Below are positions 1-8,019 of a DNA stretch of 64,000 nt, piece by piece. A program made the translations under genes and the position numbers. Below the pieces are notes generated by a model. That model ran no database searches, was not told the origin of the DNA, and worked only from the letters and a program-made list of their open reading frames with translations. Origin of the DNA: Rubripirellula sp. (GTDB lineage Bacteria; Planctomycetota; Planctomycetia; Pirellulales; Pirellulaceae); contig JAQWPZ010000264.1 of assembly GCA_029245125.1 (NCBI GenBank), positions 1-64,000 on the forward strand. The letters are read 5' to 3'. How positions within the stretch are numbered: position 1 is the first letter of the stretch; the number at the start of each line of letters is the position of its first letter.

Positions 1-257
1 AGGCTGCCGTTCCGGCCGCGCGGTCGCTCAAGCCGAATCTCCTCTGCAGTGAAATCCCAACACTCCTCCGGGGGCTTGCCATCAAGAGTTTGCCAGAATC
101 CAGCTTGAGTCCAATCGGTATCGGCTGCTGCTGTCGGGGCGGCGGTTTCGTTTTCTTGTGCGGACACAACAACGTTGGTCGCGGACAAACTAGCGATGAA
201 AATTCCGGAGGCAAGAAATCCGGTCAACGAAAATCTAGGGCAGGGAAGTCGTCGCAT
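1..257 (-). CDS. secreted protein, truncated at window edge (DUF1080-like)
   Basis: An open frame on the minus strand runs off the left edge, so only about 85 N-terminal residues are visible. It begins MRRLPCPRFSLTG and carries a hydrophobic signal-peptide core ending near VVVSAQE. The mature part (EECWDFTAEEIRLERPRGRNG) resembles the start of the 3-keto-disaccharide hydrolase / DUF1080 fold, where W, EI.L and GGSL-like residues recur. That assignment is inferred from a short stretch. An in-frame ATG at 299 would add 14 residues; neither start has a clear ribosome binding site. Confidence 0.5.
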   Translation of the reverse strand, partial: MRRLPCPRFSLTGFLASGIFIASLSATNVVVSAQENETAAPTAAADTDWTQAGFWQTLDGKPPEECWDFTAEEIRLERPRGRNGS

Positions 258-446
258 TGTCAGTGTCTTTGCAATCAGGCGGGTGCAAAACAGCGACATC
301 GGTTGGAGTGTCGATTGAACAGAAGCCAGTCACCGATGTCACAGAAACTTCGAAGAGCTTAATTGGCGAAGAGCCGATTGTGTGGCAACGGTCCAAAAAG
401 AACAGGCACCATCCAGGAAAAGAGTGCCTGTAAAAATAGCGGTGGA

Positions 447-641
447 TTAACGCCGCAAGCTTTTGCGGAGAGAGTTTGGCGTTTCGAATCCCTCGAGATC
501 TGTCACCAACGAATCCAGTTCGTGGCCAAGCCACGTTCCGAAGGCCTCTTTGGATTCGTCTGACAGCGTAGCCGTCAATTCGAACCAATGGTCCCCACCC
601 AATGTCGGGGGGGGTGTTCGATGATCGCTTGAGGTAGTCAT
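447..641 (-). CDS. small hypothetical protein, 64 aa
   Basis: A 64-residue frame starting MTTSSDHRTPPP with an acidic, amphipathic middle (SDESKEAFGTWLGHELDSL) and a basic end (SLRKSLRR). Its composition looks like a real soluble protein rather than an antisense artefact, and it lies in the same direction as the truncated secreted gene to its left. GGAG occurs about 13 bases before the ATG. I do not recognise the family and assign no function. Confidence 0.5.
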   Translation of the reverse strand: MTTSSDHRTPPPTLGGDHWFELTATLSDESKEAFGTWLGHELDSLVTDLEGFETPNSLRKSLRR

Positions 642-1253
642 CGGAGTAGTGCTCCGTAATTATGCAGTGCGGCGGGGTTTTCTCTTACACGCCAAACCAA
701 TCTGGACCGCCAGATGTTTGGCTGCCTTCGCAAAGGCTCTCCAGCCATTGAGAGCCAGAGCAGTTGATCTAGGTTCATTGCAAGCAATGTGCCGAATCCA
801 GCCGAAAGTAACGTTGTCGTCCTAAGTCGTTGATGTGGAGGGGTTTATCGATTTTGAATTCAAGACCAAGGAATTCAGGTTGTCGCAAAAAGCGAACGCA
901 TCTGTTGCGATTTGCCGACGCGGCAGACACGTACGCAACGTATCGGCCAAAATGACGGGTCCTCTCTATTTTATCTCAGGCAGCCGTCAACCTCGACTGA
1001 TTTCGGGCCGACTTGCGGTGGAGTTCGCATTCCGACGCGAGCTTCGTTCGGTTGGGATCTTCGTTTCGATCCGGCAAGTTCTGTGGGTGGCGAATTGGCG
1101 AGTTCGTGATAAACGGCAGAATTTATCAGCAGAAGTTCCCAAGATTGGCTGAACTGCCGCGAATGGTGTTTTGTGAGGCGGAAAGGTGCGAGACCCAGAC
1201 ACCATATTTCAAAATTCACCGCCCGAATCAGCCACCATTTTGAGGGGATCACA
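642..1253. other. intergenic, no gene seen
   Basis: About 610 bases between two divergent genes. Short frames exist on both strands but have arginine- and serine-rich compositions typical of noise. No tRNA, repeat or strong hairpin is visible. It probably contains the promoters of the small protein on the left and the coiled-coil protein on the right. Confidence 0.55.
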
Positions 1254-2063
1254 ATGCTTAAAAAAGCTCTTATGACGGGGGGTGTGATTGCACTTCTGTC
1301 CACCGTGACTTTAGCGACTCCTTTGTACAGCTACGCCCGATGCGGGGTGAATTGGCTGCGAAGTTCGGCCAACGATGCGATGCCGATGGAGTGGGAGCTT
1401 AAGCGAGCACGTCAGTTGATTGCTGATCTTCGACCCGAGATTGAGAGCAATGCGAAGCGAATTGCTCAGGAGAAAGTTCAGGTTGCTCGCTTGGAAAAAC
1501 AACTCGGTGAAACCGATGATCGGCTAGTGAAAGCTCAGTCAGACATCCAGCGTCTGACCAATGATTTGGATGGTGAGAACGAGTACTACACGTATGCCGG
1601 ACGGACCTACACATCGACTCAGGTCAAAAGCGATCTCAGCAATCGGTTCAAGCGTTACAAGACCCGTCGTGCAACCGCGGACAAGTTGGAGCAGATGCTG
1701 TCTGCCCGTCAGTCGTCGCTGAAAGCAGCACATGAGCGCATGGACGCCATGTTGAGTGCCAAGCGGCAGTTGGAAGTCGAAGTTGAAAATCTGCAGGCAC
1801 GACTCGGTGCGTTGCGAGTTGCCCAGACCAGCAGCCAACTAAACCTGGACGATAGTCAGTTGTCACGCACTCGAGAACTGCTTGACGAAATCGCAACGCG
1901 AATCGATGTTGAAGAAGAAACGATGAGCGTCGACGTTGAGTATTTTGGTGAGATCGATCTCGACGAGCCAAGCGAAGAAGATTTGCTCGATGAGATTACC
2001 AGTTATTTTCAAGGCACCGAGACTGTCCCAGCGGGCAGTTTGGTATCGATCGAACTTAACTGA
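1254..2063 (+). CDS. secreted coiled-coil protein
   Basis: A 269-residue protein starting MLKKALMTGGVIALL, a typical signal peptide, cleaved probably after the LATPLYSYA stretch. The start is supported by GAGGGG about 6 bases before the ATG; the frame extends upstream without such a signal. Residues from about 45 to 225 are rich in E, K, R, Q and L in heptad-like spacing, so a long coiled coil is likely. A conserved-looking YYTYAGRTY patch lies in the middle and the C-terminus is acidic. I recall similar coiled-coil proteins in other planctomycetes, but no role is known to me. It probably acts outside the cytoplasmic membrane. Confidence 0.75.
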   Translation: MLKKALMTGGVIALLSTVTLATPLYSYARCGVNWLRSSANDAMPMEWELKRARQLIADLRPEIESNAKRIAQEKVQVARLEKQLGETDDRLVKAQSDIQRLTNDLDGENEYYTYAGRTYTSTQVKSDLSNRFKRYKTRRATADKLEQMLSARQSSLKAAHERMDAMLSAKRQLEVEVENLQARLGALRVAQTSSQLNLDDSQLSRTRELLDEIATRIDVEEETMSVDVEYFGEIDLDEPSEEDLLDEITSYFQGTETVPAGSLVSIELN

Positions 2064-2115
2064 TTGACCTTGACTGGTTGAACTGGAAGCATCCTCTGAC
2101 ACAGCAGGCTGATTC

Positions 2116-2694
2116 GTGTCAGCAAGACAATCCTCCGAATCGAACATCACACCTCCAGTCCCGTGCTGGAGGCTTTGGGTGGACGGTTGCGGAGGTTTTT
2201 TGTTGCTAGCTGATGGCCCGTGGACCGTTGGCGGGTGGAGCCAGGGACCGAAAGCGGATGTTTGTGTGCGAGCCGATTGGCCGCGAAAGGCCGGAATCAT
2301 CGAGCGGTCCGGCGAAGATTACTTCTGGATCGACGAAAAGAAGCCGAGGCGGCCAGAACTGATTCAGAGTGGCAAGGCACTTCCTGTGCAGGGATCAGCA
2401 GTGATGACGCTGCGAAAACCGAGTCCACTCAGTAATTCTGCTGTCTTAGCACTCCAGGCTCCGCATCGCTTTGATGACCACATTGATGCTGTGGTGCTTG
2501 CTGGGGACACCGTATTGATTGGCCCGAGTGACGATTGTCACATTACCTACCAGGGAATTCCAAACCGGGTGATTGTCATGCGCAAGGATGATCGCTGGCT
2601 GGCGAAGGAGGGTTCGAGTGGCGACTTTCAGCGATTGCAGCCAGGTGAACGGATGATGCTTGACAATCTCGCAATTACGTTGGAAAAGGCATGA
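2116..2694 (+). CDS. FHA-like protein preceding a Ser/Thr kinase
   Basis: 192 residues, GTG start, no signal peptide. The chain seems to hold two beta-rich halves: one with PWTVGGWSQGPKADVCV followed by RKAGIIERSGEDYFW, the second with DTVLIGPSDDCHITYQ followed by RVIVMRKDDRWLAK. Both recall the forkhead-associated layout (an IG.. turn, a spaced D, then a strand with R and W). The canonical GR and SRxH signatures are missing, so these would be degenerate FHA folds; this is inference. The stop codon overlaps the kinase start by 4 bases (ATGA), so the two are translationally coupled and probably partners. Confidence 0.6.
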   Translation: MSARQSSESNITPPVPCWRLWVDGCGGFLLLADGPWTVGGWSQGPKADVCVRADWPRKAGIIERSGEDYFWIDEKKPRRPELIQSGKALPVQGSAVMTLRKPSPLSNSAVLALQAPHRFDDHIDAVVLAGDTVLIGPSDDCHITYQGIPNRVIVMRKDDRWLAKEGSSGDFQRLQPGERMMLDNLAITLEKA

Positions 2695-4970
2695 AGACGC
2701 CTCGGCTCCAGTCGTTCGGGGGGGAAACGCCCGAAGAGGATACAACTTGCGCGCCCGATTCTGATGCGATGACGGCCTTAAACAATAGACAAGAACCGGC
2801 AACAGCCGTCATTTCGCGTGATGCTTCTCCCGGGATAAAACATCTCATGACTCTACTTCTCGATAAACTAAAAGTTGGTGGAAATGCCACCGCCAAAACT
2901 CCCGATCTAAAGGGTGCGATGGCTGATGTCTCCCATTACAGTGTCCTTTCTGTTGCGGAGCAGGGGCCGCAGCGCCTTTCCGCCGGAGATGAGGTTTTGC
3001 AGGAAACCCAGTTGCTGAACGGCACGCCGAATTCCCAAGTTATGACCTATACCTATCCACCCGGATCGACACCGCTGGCTCCGTACACCATTCGCAGGGG
3101 AGTTGGGCTGGGCGGTTTTGGCGAAGTCTATTTCGCCGTCAGCCAAGCGGGGAAGGAAGTCGCACTCAAGCGGATTCAACGGAATCTGGAAGTGGAGCTG
3201 CGAGGGGTTTCACATTGCTTGAATTTGAAACATCCCAACCTCGTTTCACTGTTCGATGTTTGTGAAGACGAAAAAGGCCAGTCCTGGGTCGTGATGGAAT
3301 ACGTTGCAGGTTTGAATCTGCGGCAAATTCTTGACCAAGCACCCGACGGATTACCGGAGGAGGAAGCCCGACGCTGGTTCTCGGGGATTGCCGCAGGTGT
3401 CAATCATTTGCATTCAGCCGGCTTGGTACATCGAGACCTCAAGCCTGGCAATATCTTTGATGACCTGGGGATCGTCAAAGTGGGTGATTACGGGTTGAGC
3501 AAATTCATCTCGGCGTCGCACCGCGGTGGGCACACCGAGAGTGTTGGTACGTTTCATTACATGGCTCCCGAGATTGGGCGTGGTCAGTATGGCCGCGAAA
3601 TCGATGTCTACGCCTTGGGTGTGATTCTTTACGAATTATTGACTGGTCGAGTTCCCTTTGATGGTGAGAGTTGTCACGAGATCATCGTCAAGCATCTCAC
3701 GGCGAAAGCCGACTTGCGTGATGTTCGGCAACCCTACCGCAGTGTGATTGCGAAGTGTTTGGCAAAAGACCCTGCTGAGCGATTCTCCAATGTGAGTGAA
3801 TTGCTGGCAGCGTTAGGGATCAAAGGCAGTTCCATGCTGGGGCATACAGAAGGGATCCCAGTCGCAGAAGTGGTTGAGACGGAAGAGCCACTCGAGGCGA
3901 TTCTTGTCGATGAGCGATCGCCTCGAGACGTGGCATCAAGCAGCTCCCAACCTGTCTCGGGCTCAGCCGCGAGAACCAGTCATGAGGAGCCCATTGCCCG
4001 GGCGGTCAAGCAAAGCTTGGGTGATTTGGATCGCTGGTGGATGACGCTCGATCGGTCACCCGGTCTCAAGGTGATTGTGGTGATTGCCGCGATCACCATC
4101 GGGCTCATGAATACTCACTGGCTGCTGCCATTGCTGGCGTTTTTGGCTGTTATTTACGTTCCGTATTACATCGTTCGACAGATGTCGCTACTTGGGCGTA
4201 AGCAGCCAACCTATGCGGAGGCGCAGCGTGTCGCGACCGCGACGAGGGTTTCTGCTCGCCCGATCACGCGGCAACAATGGCGTAGTTCGATTCGGAATGA
4301 ACTGCGAACCAAGCGTTCCTTGGTCAGGGTTGCCGAACTCAATACATCGTGGATCGCAGCGACTTGTACGACTGCTGGTTTGGGCTTGGCCGCTGCAATG
4401 ATCGGATTGCAAAATGAAACGATTGATGCAATGACGATCGCGCCCTTTGGATGGGTGACGTTGGTCGTTTTGGCCTCGTCATTGGGAATGTTGGCGATCG
4501 GCAAGTTGTGGGAGCGAGAAGATGGTGAAGGCTTGCCACGTCGTTTCGTGCTCGCTGGTGTCGGTGCGGGTGTCGGGGCGGTGGCTTATGCTCTCAGTCA
4601 ATTTTTGATGCTGCCCTTGGGACAAGGTTTAGTGCGTGATGTCGACGCGACTCAACTGCCGAATGCTCTGTATCGTGACGGAGCACCTGTCGCATCGGGA
4701 ATGATGGCTCACTTTGCTTTGCTGTTCGCGATGCTGCGTTGGTGGAAGTCGGTGGATCCATTGCGACGGACTCGCTTGAGCCTCTGGTCAATCACCGTGG
4801 TTGTGGTGGCAGAGTGGGTGGTGCATCAATTCATCCCAATTCCTCAGCCCGCTGGCATGCTGGTCGCTGGCGGAACGGCCATTGTTGTTCAGTTGTCGGC
4901 ACCTTGGATCAATCCTCGAGTGCCGCGTGAAAAGTCGCTCAATTCTGTTGCTGGGAGTCCAATCGTATGA
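2691..4970 (+). CDS. membrane Ser/Thr protein kinase
   Basis: 759 residues. A long polar N-terminus (1-125) precedes a Hanks-type kinase domain at about 130-385. Visible motifs are GLGGFGEVYF (P-loop), VALKRI (ATP lysine), HRDLKPGN (catalytic loop), GDYG in place of DFG, and MAPEIG (activation segment). Gly in DFG is kept, but Phe is Tyr. A polar linker follows, then roughly seven or eight hydrophobic segments from about residue 459 to 745, so the enzyme is polytopic with its kinase in the cytoplasm. It overlaps both neighbours by 4 bases, as the middle gene of a three-gene set. Kinase activity is likely because all catalytic residues are present; substrate unknown. Confidence 0.88.
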   Translation: MKTPRLQSFGGETPEEDTTCAPDSDAMTALNNRQEPATAVISRDASPGIKHLMTLLLDKLKVGGNATAKTPDLKGAMADVSHYSVLSVAEQGPQRLSAGDEVLQETQLLNGTPNSQVMTYTYPPGSTPLAPYTIRRGVGLGGFGEVYFAVSQAGKEVALKRIQRNLEVELRGVSHCLNLKHPNLVSLFDVCEDEKGQSWVVMEYVAGLNLRQILDQAPDGLPEEEARRWFSGIAAGVNHLHSAGLVHRDLKPGNIFDDLGIVKVGDYGLSKFISASHRGGHTESVGTFHYMAPEIGRGQYGREIDVYALGVILYELLTGRVPFDGESCHEIIVKHLTAKADLRDVRQPYRSVIAKCLAKDPAERFSNVSELLAALGIKGSSMLGHTEGIPVAEVVETEEPLEAILVDERSPRDVASSSSQPVSGSAARTSHEEPIARAVKQSLGDLDRWWMTLDRSPGLKVIVVIAAITIGLMNTHWLLPLLAFLAVIYVPYYIVRQMSLLGRKQPTYAEAQRVATATRVSARPITRQQWRSSIRNELRTKRSLVRVAELNTSWIAATCTTAGLGLAAAMIGLQNETIDAMTIAPFGWVTLVVLASSLGMLAIGKLWEREDGEGLPRRFVLAGVGAGVGAVAYALSQFLMLPLGQGLVRDVDATQLPNALYRDGAPVASGMMAHFALLFAMLRWWKSVDPLRRTRLSLWSITVVVVAEWVVHQFIPIPQPAGMLVAGGTAIVVQLSAPWINPRVPREKSLNSVAGSPIV

Positions 4971-5596
4971 GTGGTTCAATGAAGCAATCTTCGTATTGGT
5001 TGATCTTGTTGGTGCTCGCACCGTGTAGCACGCTGTTGGCCGGTACTTTAGTTGGCTTGGCAGGGGCTAAAGCATTTGCAGAACAGACTGCAGACGACAA
5101 CTCGGCGACGCCGCTGTCAGTGGCTCCACTCGATCACGTGGAATATCCCGCTGAACGGCCGGCGTGGATTGACCAGGCTGTTGATGCCGACGACCAAGTT
5201 GCGACGGTCGTGGTGGTTTCAGGGCCCAGTGATACGATGGATCAGAGTCTTGAAGAGTTGTCCGTCATGCAGCGAGCGGCCGTCAATGCAGTGATCGTGC
5301 AGGTCTCTGGTCATGAAGACGCCGATGCGGTGTTTTCGATCAGTGATGACGAGATTGATCGAGATCTCGTCACGCGGCGATACGATGGCGAGCTATTACA
5401 GGGTGACACGCCAAAGTACGAGCACGCTGTTGAATTGCAATTTAGTTTCGAACTGCGTCGGGCGATAGTAGCTGCTAAAGACAACATCGAAGTGCGATAT
5501 CGTCTCGGTGCGATTGGTGTGATGACCTTCGGTGGCTTTCTGACGTTACTCGGTAGCTCTGCATTGATCGGCTTCAAACTGCGTCGAAATCCCTGA
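4967..5596 (+). CDS. membrane-anchored protein of kinase operon
   Basis: 209 residues. The N-terminus has a hydrophobic stretch (SSYWLILLVLAPCSTLL) ending in an AFA-type cleavage region, then about 120 polar, acidic residues, and a second hydrophobic segment near the C-terminus (VMTFGGFLTLLGSSALIGF) followed by KLRRNP. This predicts a domain outside the membrane with a C-terminal anchor. The start overlaps the kinase stop by 4 bases. I do not recognise the family; coupling suggests it works with the kinase, for example as an extracytoplasmic partner, but this is inference. Confidence 0.7.
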   Translation: MSGSMKQSSYWLILLVLAPCSTLLAGTLVGLAGAKAFAEQTADDNSATPLSVAPLDHVEYPAERPAWIDQAVDADDQVATVVVVSGPSDTMDQSLEELSVMQRAAVNAVIVQVSGHEDADAVFSISDDEIDRDLVTRRYDGELLQGDTPKYEHAVELQFSFELRRAIVAAKDNIEVRYRLGAIGVMTFGGFLTLLGSSALIGFKLRRNP

Positions 5597-5777
5597 ACAA
5601 CAGTTTCGCAGTAAAGTTGGATTTCAGTTTTTTCGTCACGGTCGCTGAGGCCGTTGCGTGAAATCTCCCGCATTTGGTACGCCAGTTTGGGTTGGTGGTT
5701 TGGTTGGAATCAAACCGCAAACGAACTGGTGCTTCAGGCTGGACGTTGCAATTGAACTTGAAACGGTTCGGGGCCTA

Positions 5778-7685
5778 CTATGTCCAACGCCGTAGCCACT
5801 GTTCGAGTATCAACAAACTCCACAACCGATAGCCGTGGTTTTGCTGGCCGGTCTCGTGCGATTCGACCATTTCAGAAATGAACTCGCGTCGAAAGTAGGG
5901 TAGGATCCGGGCGTCGGGTGCGAGCAGCGTCTCATGAACCATCGGTTTCAATTCTTTTCGAAACCAGCCTCCGATCGGAATCCCAAACCCCATTTTCTTC
6001 CTTGTGAAAATGGATTTTGGAATCATTGATCCGAACGTGTTTTGCATCAACAATTTTCCGCGACGGCCCTTGAATTTAAGCTGCACCGGAAGTGAGGCGG
6101 CGAATTCCACTAGTCGATGGTCGAGCATTGGCTGCCGAACCTCTAATCCGTGTGCCATCGATGCAATGTCAACCTTGGTGCATAAGTCGCATGGCAAGTA
6201 AGACAAAATGTCTGAGATTGATGCGCGCGAGACCACATCGCGTCCCTCGGTTCGGGCCCAGATTGCATCGAGGAATTCAAATGGGTCGTCACCCGGGAGT
6301 TCAGCTAGGAAATCATCCGTGTAAGCATCAGCCCGCATCGATTCGGGGAAGATCTGTAGCCAGTTGAGATAGCGGCGGGCATCTGGTTGGTCAATTGCTT
6401 CCAGGAAACGCTTGCCGCGGCGAACGATCGAACGCCGTCCGTTGGAATCTGGCAAGCGTTGCACCAAGCCTCTACCTGGCATTTTGTGAATTGGAAAAAA
6501 CCGGCGAATCACACGACTGAGCCATAACGCGTAGTAGCGTTCGTAGCCTGCGAATAATTCGTCTCCGCCATCACCTGACAAAGCTACGGTGACTTCTTTG
6601 CGGGTCAATTCTGACAAGTACCAAGTCGGGACCGCGGAAGAGTCAGCGAACGGTTCGTCGTAGTGCCAAACGAGCTTCTCGATGATATCGATGCCACTTG
6701 GCATCACTTCGAACCGTTGATGTTTGGTTCCTAAGTGTTCAGCCACTTGCGCGGCATAAGCTGTTTCATCAAAGTCAGCAACAGGGAAGCCGATGCTGAA
6801 AGTTCGCACCGGGTCTGCGGTTTGAGATTGCGCGATTGCGGTGATCAATGAAGAGTCAACGCCACCCGATAAGAATGCACCCAACGGCACATCACTTTGC
6901 ATTCGCAGCTTCACTGAATCAGTGAGCAATTCACGGAAATTTTCACATGCATCAGCCTGGCTGATCGGTCGTTCCAAGGTCGGGTCAAAGTCCCAATACC
7001 GGCTGACTGAAACTTGACCGTTTTCAAAGACGGCGAAGTGTCCGGGTGCCAGTTTTCGGACGTTTTTCCAAATGGAGCCTGGATGCGGGATGTACCCGTA
7101 CATCAGGAATTCATCGATCGCGCCGGGATCGATCTGTTCGCAGACGCCTTCGACCTCTGCTAAACACTTCAGTTCGCTGCCGAAGACGAGGCGATTATCT
7201 TGTGTAGCGTAGTAGAGAGGTTTTTGGCCGATTCGATCACGTGCCAGCACGAGTCGGTTCCGACCGGCATCCCAGATGGCGACCGCGAACATCCCGTTGA
7301 GTTGTTTGAAGCAGTCGGTGCCAATGTCCTCGTACAGGTGCAGGATCGTTTCGCCATCCCCGTGACTCGCGAATTTGTGGCCTCGACCTTCCAGGCGATG
7401 TCGCAGCGTTTGATAGTTGTAGATTTCGCCATTGAAAACCATCCGGACGGTATTGTCTTCATTGGCCATTGGTTGACGAGCACCGTCGACGTCAATGATG
7501 CTGAGCCGACGAAAGCCCAGTCCCACCGAGACTGGATGACCATATGCATCACGTTGGTCCGCGCCGATCCATGTTTGGGAGTCGTCCGGGCCGCGGTGGG
7601 CAATCGCATCAGTCATCTGACCCAGCAATGCTGGTGAGATCGCATGTCGATTTTCACGCCACACAGCACCCGTGATTCCGCACAT
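5778..7685 (-). CDS. asnB: asparagine synthase (glutamine-hydrolysing)
   Basis: 635 residues. The chain starts MCGITGAV, so after Met removal Cys is the N-terminal nucleophile of a class II glutamine amidotransferase; HRGPDD, RRLSIID and FNGEIYNY are the usual landmarks. The C-terminal half has the ATP pyrophosphatase loop SGGVDSS (about 274) and GDGGDELFAGY. Family members transfer glutamine nitrogen to aspartate or to another carboxylate; several act in polysaccharide gene clusters. No such cluster is adjacent, so the neighbourhood does not refine the substrate. Length is normal. The gene stands alone, divergent from the PSCyt1 gene. Confidence 0.9.
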   Translation of the reverse strand: MCGITGAVWRENRHAISPALLGQMTDAIAHRGPDDSQTWIGADQRDAYGHPVSVGLGFRRLSIIDVDGARQPMANEDNTVRMVFNGEIYNYQTLRHRLEGRGHKFASHGDGETILHLYEDIGTDCFKQLNGMFAVAIWDAGRNRLVLARDRIGQKPLYYATQDNRLVFGSELKCLAEVEGVCEQIDPGAIDEFLMYGYIPHPGSIWKNVRKLAPGHFAVFENGQVSVSRYWDFDPTLERPISQADACENFRELLTDSVKLRMQSDVPLGAFLSGGVDSSLITAIAQSQTADPVRTFSIGFPVADFDETAYAAQVAEHLGTKHQRFEVMPSGIDIIEKLVWHYDEPFADSSAVPTWYLSELTRKEVTVALSGDGGDELFAGYERYYALWLSRVIRRFFPIHKMPGRGLVQRLPDSNGRRSIVRRGKRFLEAIDQPDARRYLNWLQIFPESMRADAYTDDFLAELPGDDPFEFLDAIWARTEGRDVVSRASISDILSYLPCDLCTKVDIASMAHGLEVRQPMLDHRLVEFAASLPVQLKFKGRRGKLLMQNTFGSMIPKSIFTRKKMGFGIPIGGWFRKELKPMVHETLLAPDARILPYFRREFISEMVESHETGQQNHGYRLWSLLILEQWLRRWT

Positions 7686-8019
7686 CCATCGTTCCTACTG
7701 GGTAACAGGTTTGCTTGAGACTTCGAGTATGACTGGCGTTGCCCAGGGGGGATAGTCAGGAGTTGAAGTTCAGCAGGTGATCGGCCGCCGGTGCCGAGAA
7801 TCGGCACGAAATGCTTGCCAAATCACATCGATTTCACGACTTTGTTACACACCGTCGGGTGCGCGACCGGCGTGCTGAATTAGTGAATTCATCTCTGGCC
7901 GTCATTCCCTCCAATCCAAATATTCAAGCTGGGAAGCAAGATGATCGGCAAGTTCCCTGGATTTTGTTTAAGCTATTGCGATTGGACTCCCCGCGTTTTC
8001 ATCAAACCCCACCTGGAAA
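7686..8019. other. divergent intergenic region
   Basis: 334 bases between asparagine synthase (minus) and the PSCyt1 gene (plus), so it must carry both promoters. The only clear structure is the inverted repeat at 7791-7807. The frame at 7811-8032 has no coding character. Confidence 0.55.
7791..7807. promoter_or_regulatory. perfect 7-bp inverted repeat
   Basis: GTGCCGA, loop GAA, TCGGCAC. It lies about 105 bases before the asparagine synthase start and 212 bases before the PSCyt1 start. It could be a regulator site or a short RNA hairpin; nothing in the sequence decides between these. Confidence 0.3.

Noticed and set aside
481-492. tRNA T-loop-like GTTTCGAATCCC
   Set aside because: No acceptor or anticodon stem can be drawn around it, and it lies inside the 64-aa frame on the minus strand.
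5630-5670. Possible terminator after the kinase trio (CACG...CGTG)
   Set aside because: Only a four-base stem with a large loop can be formed.
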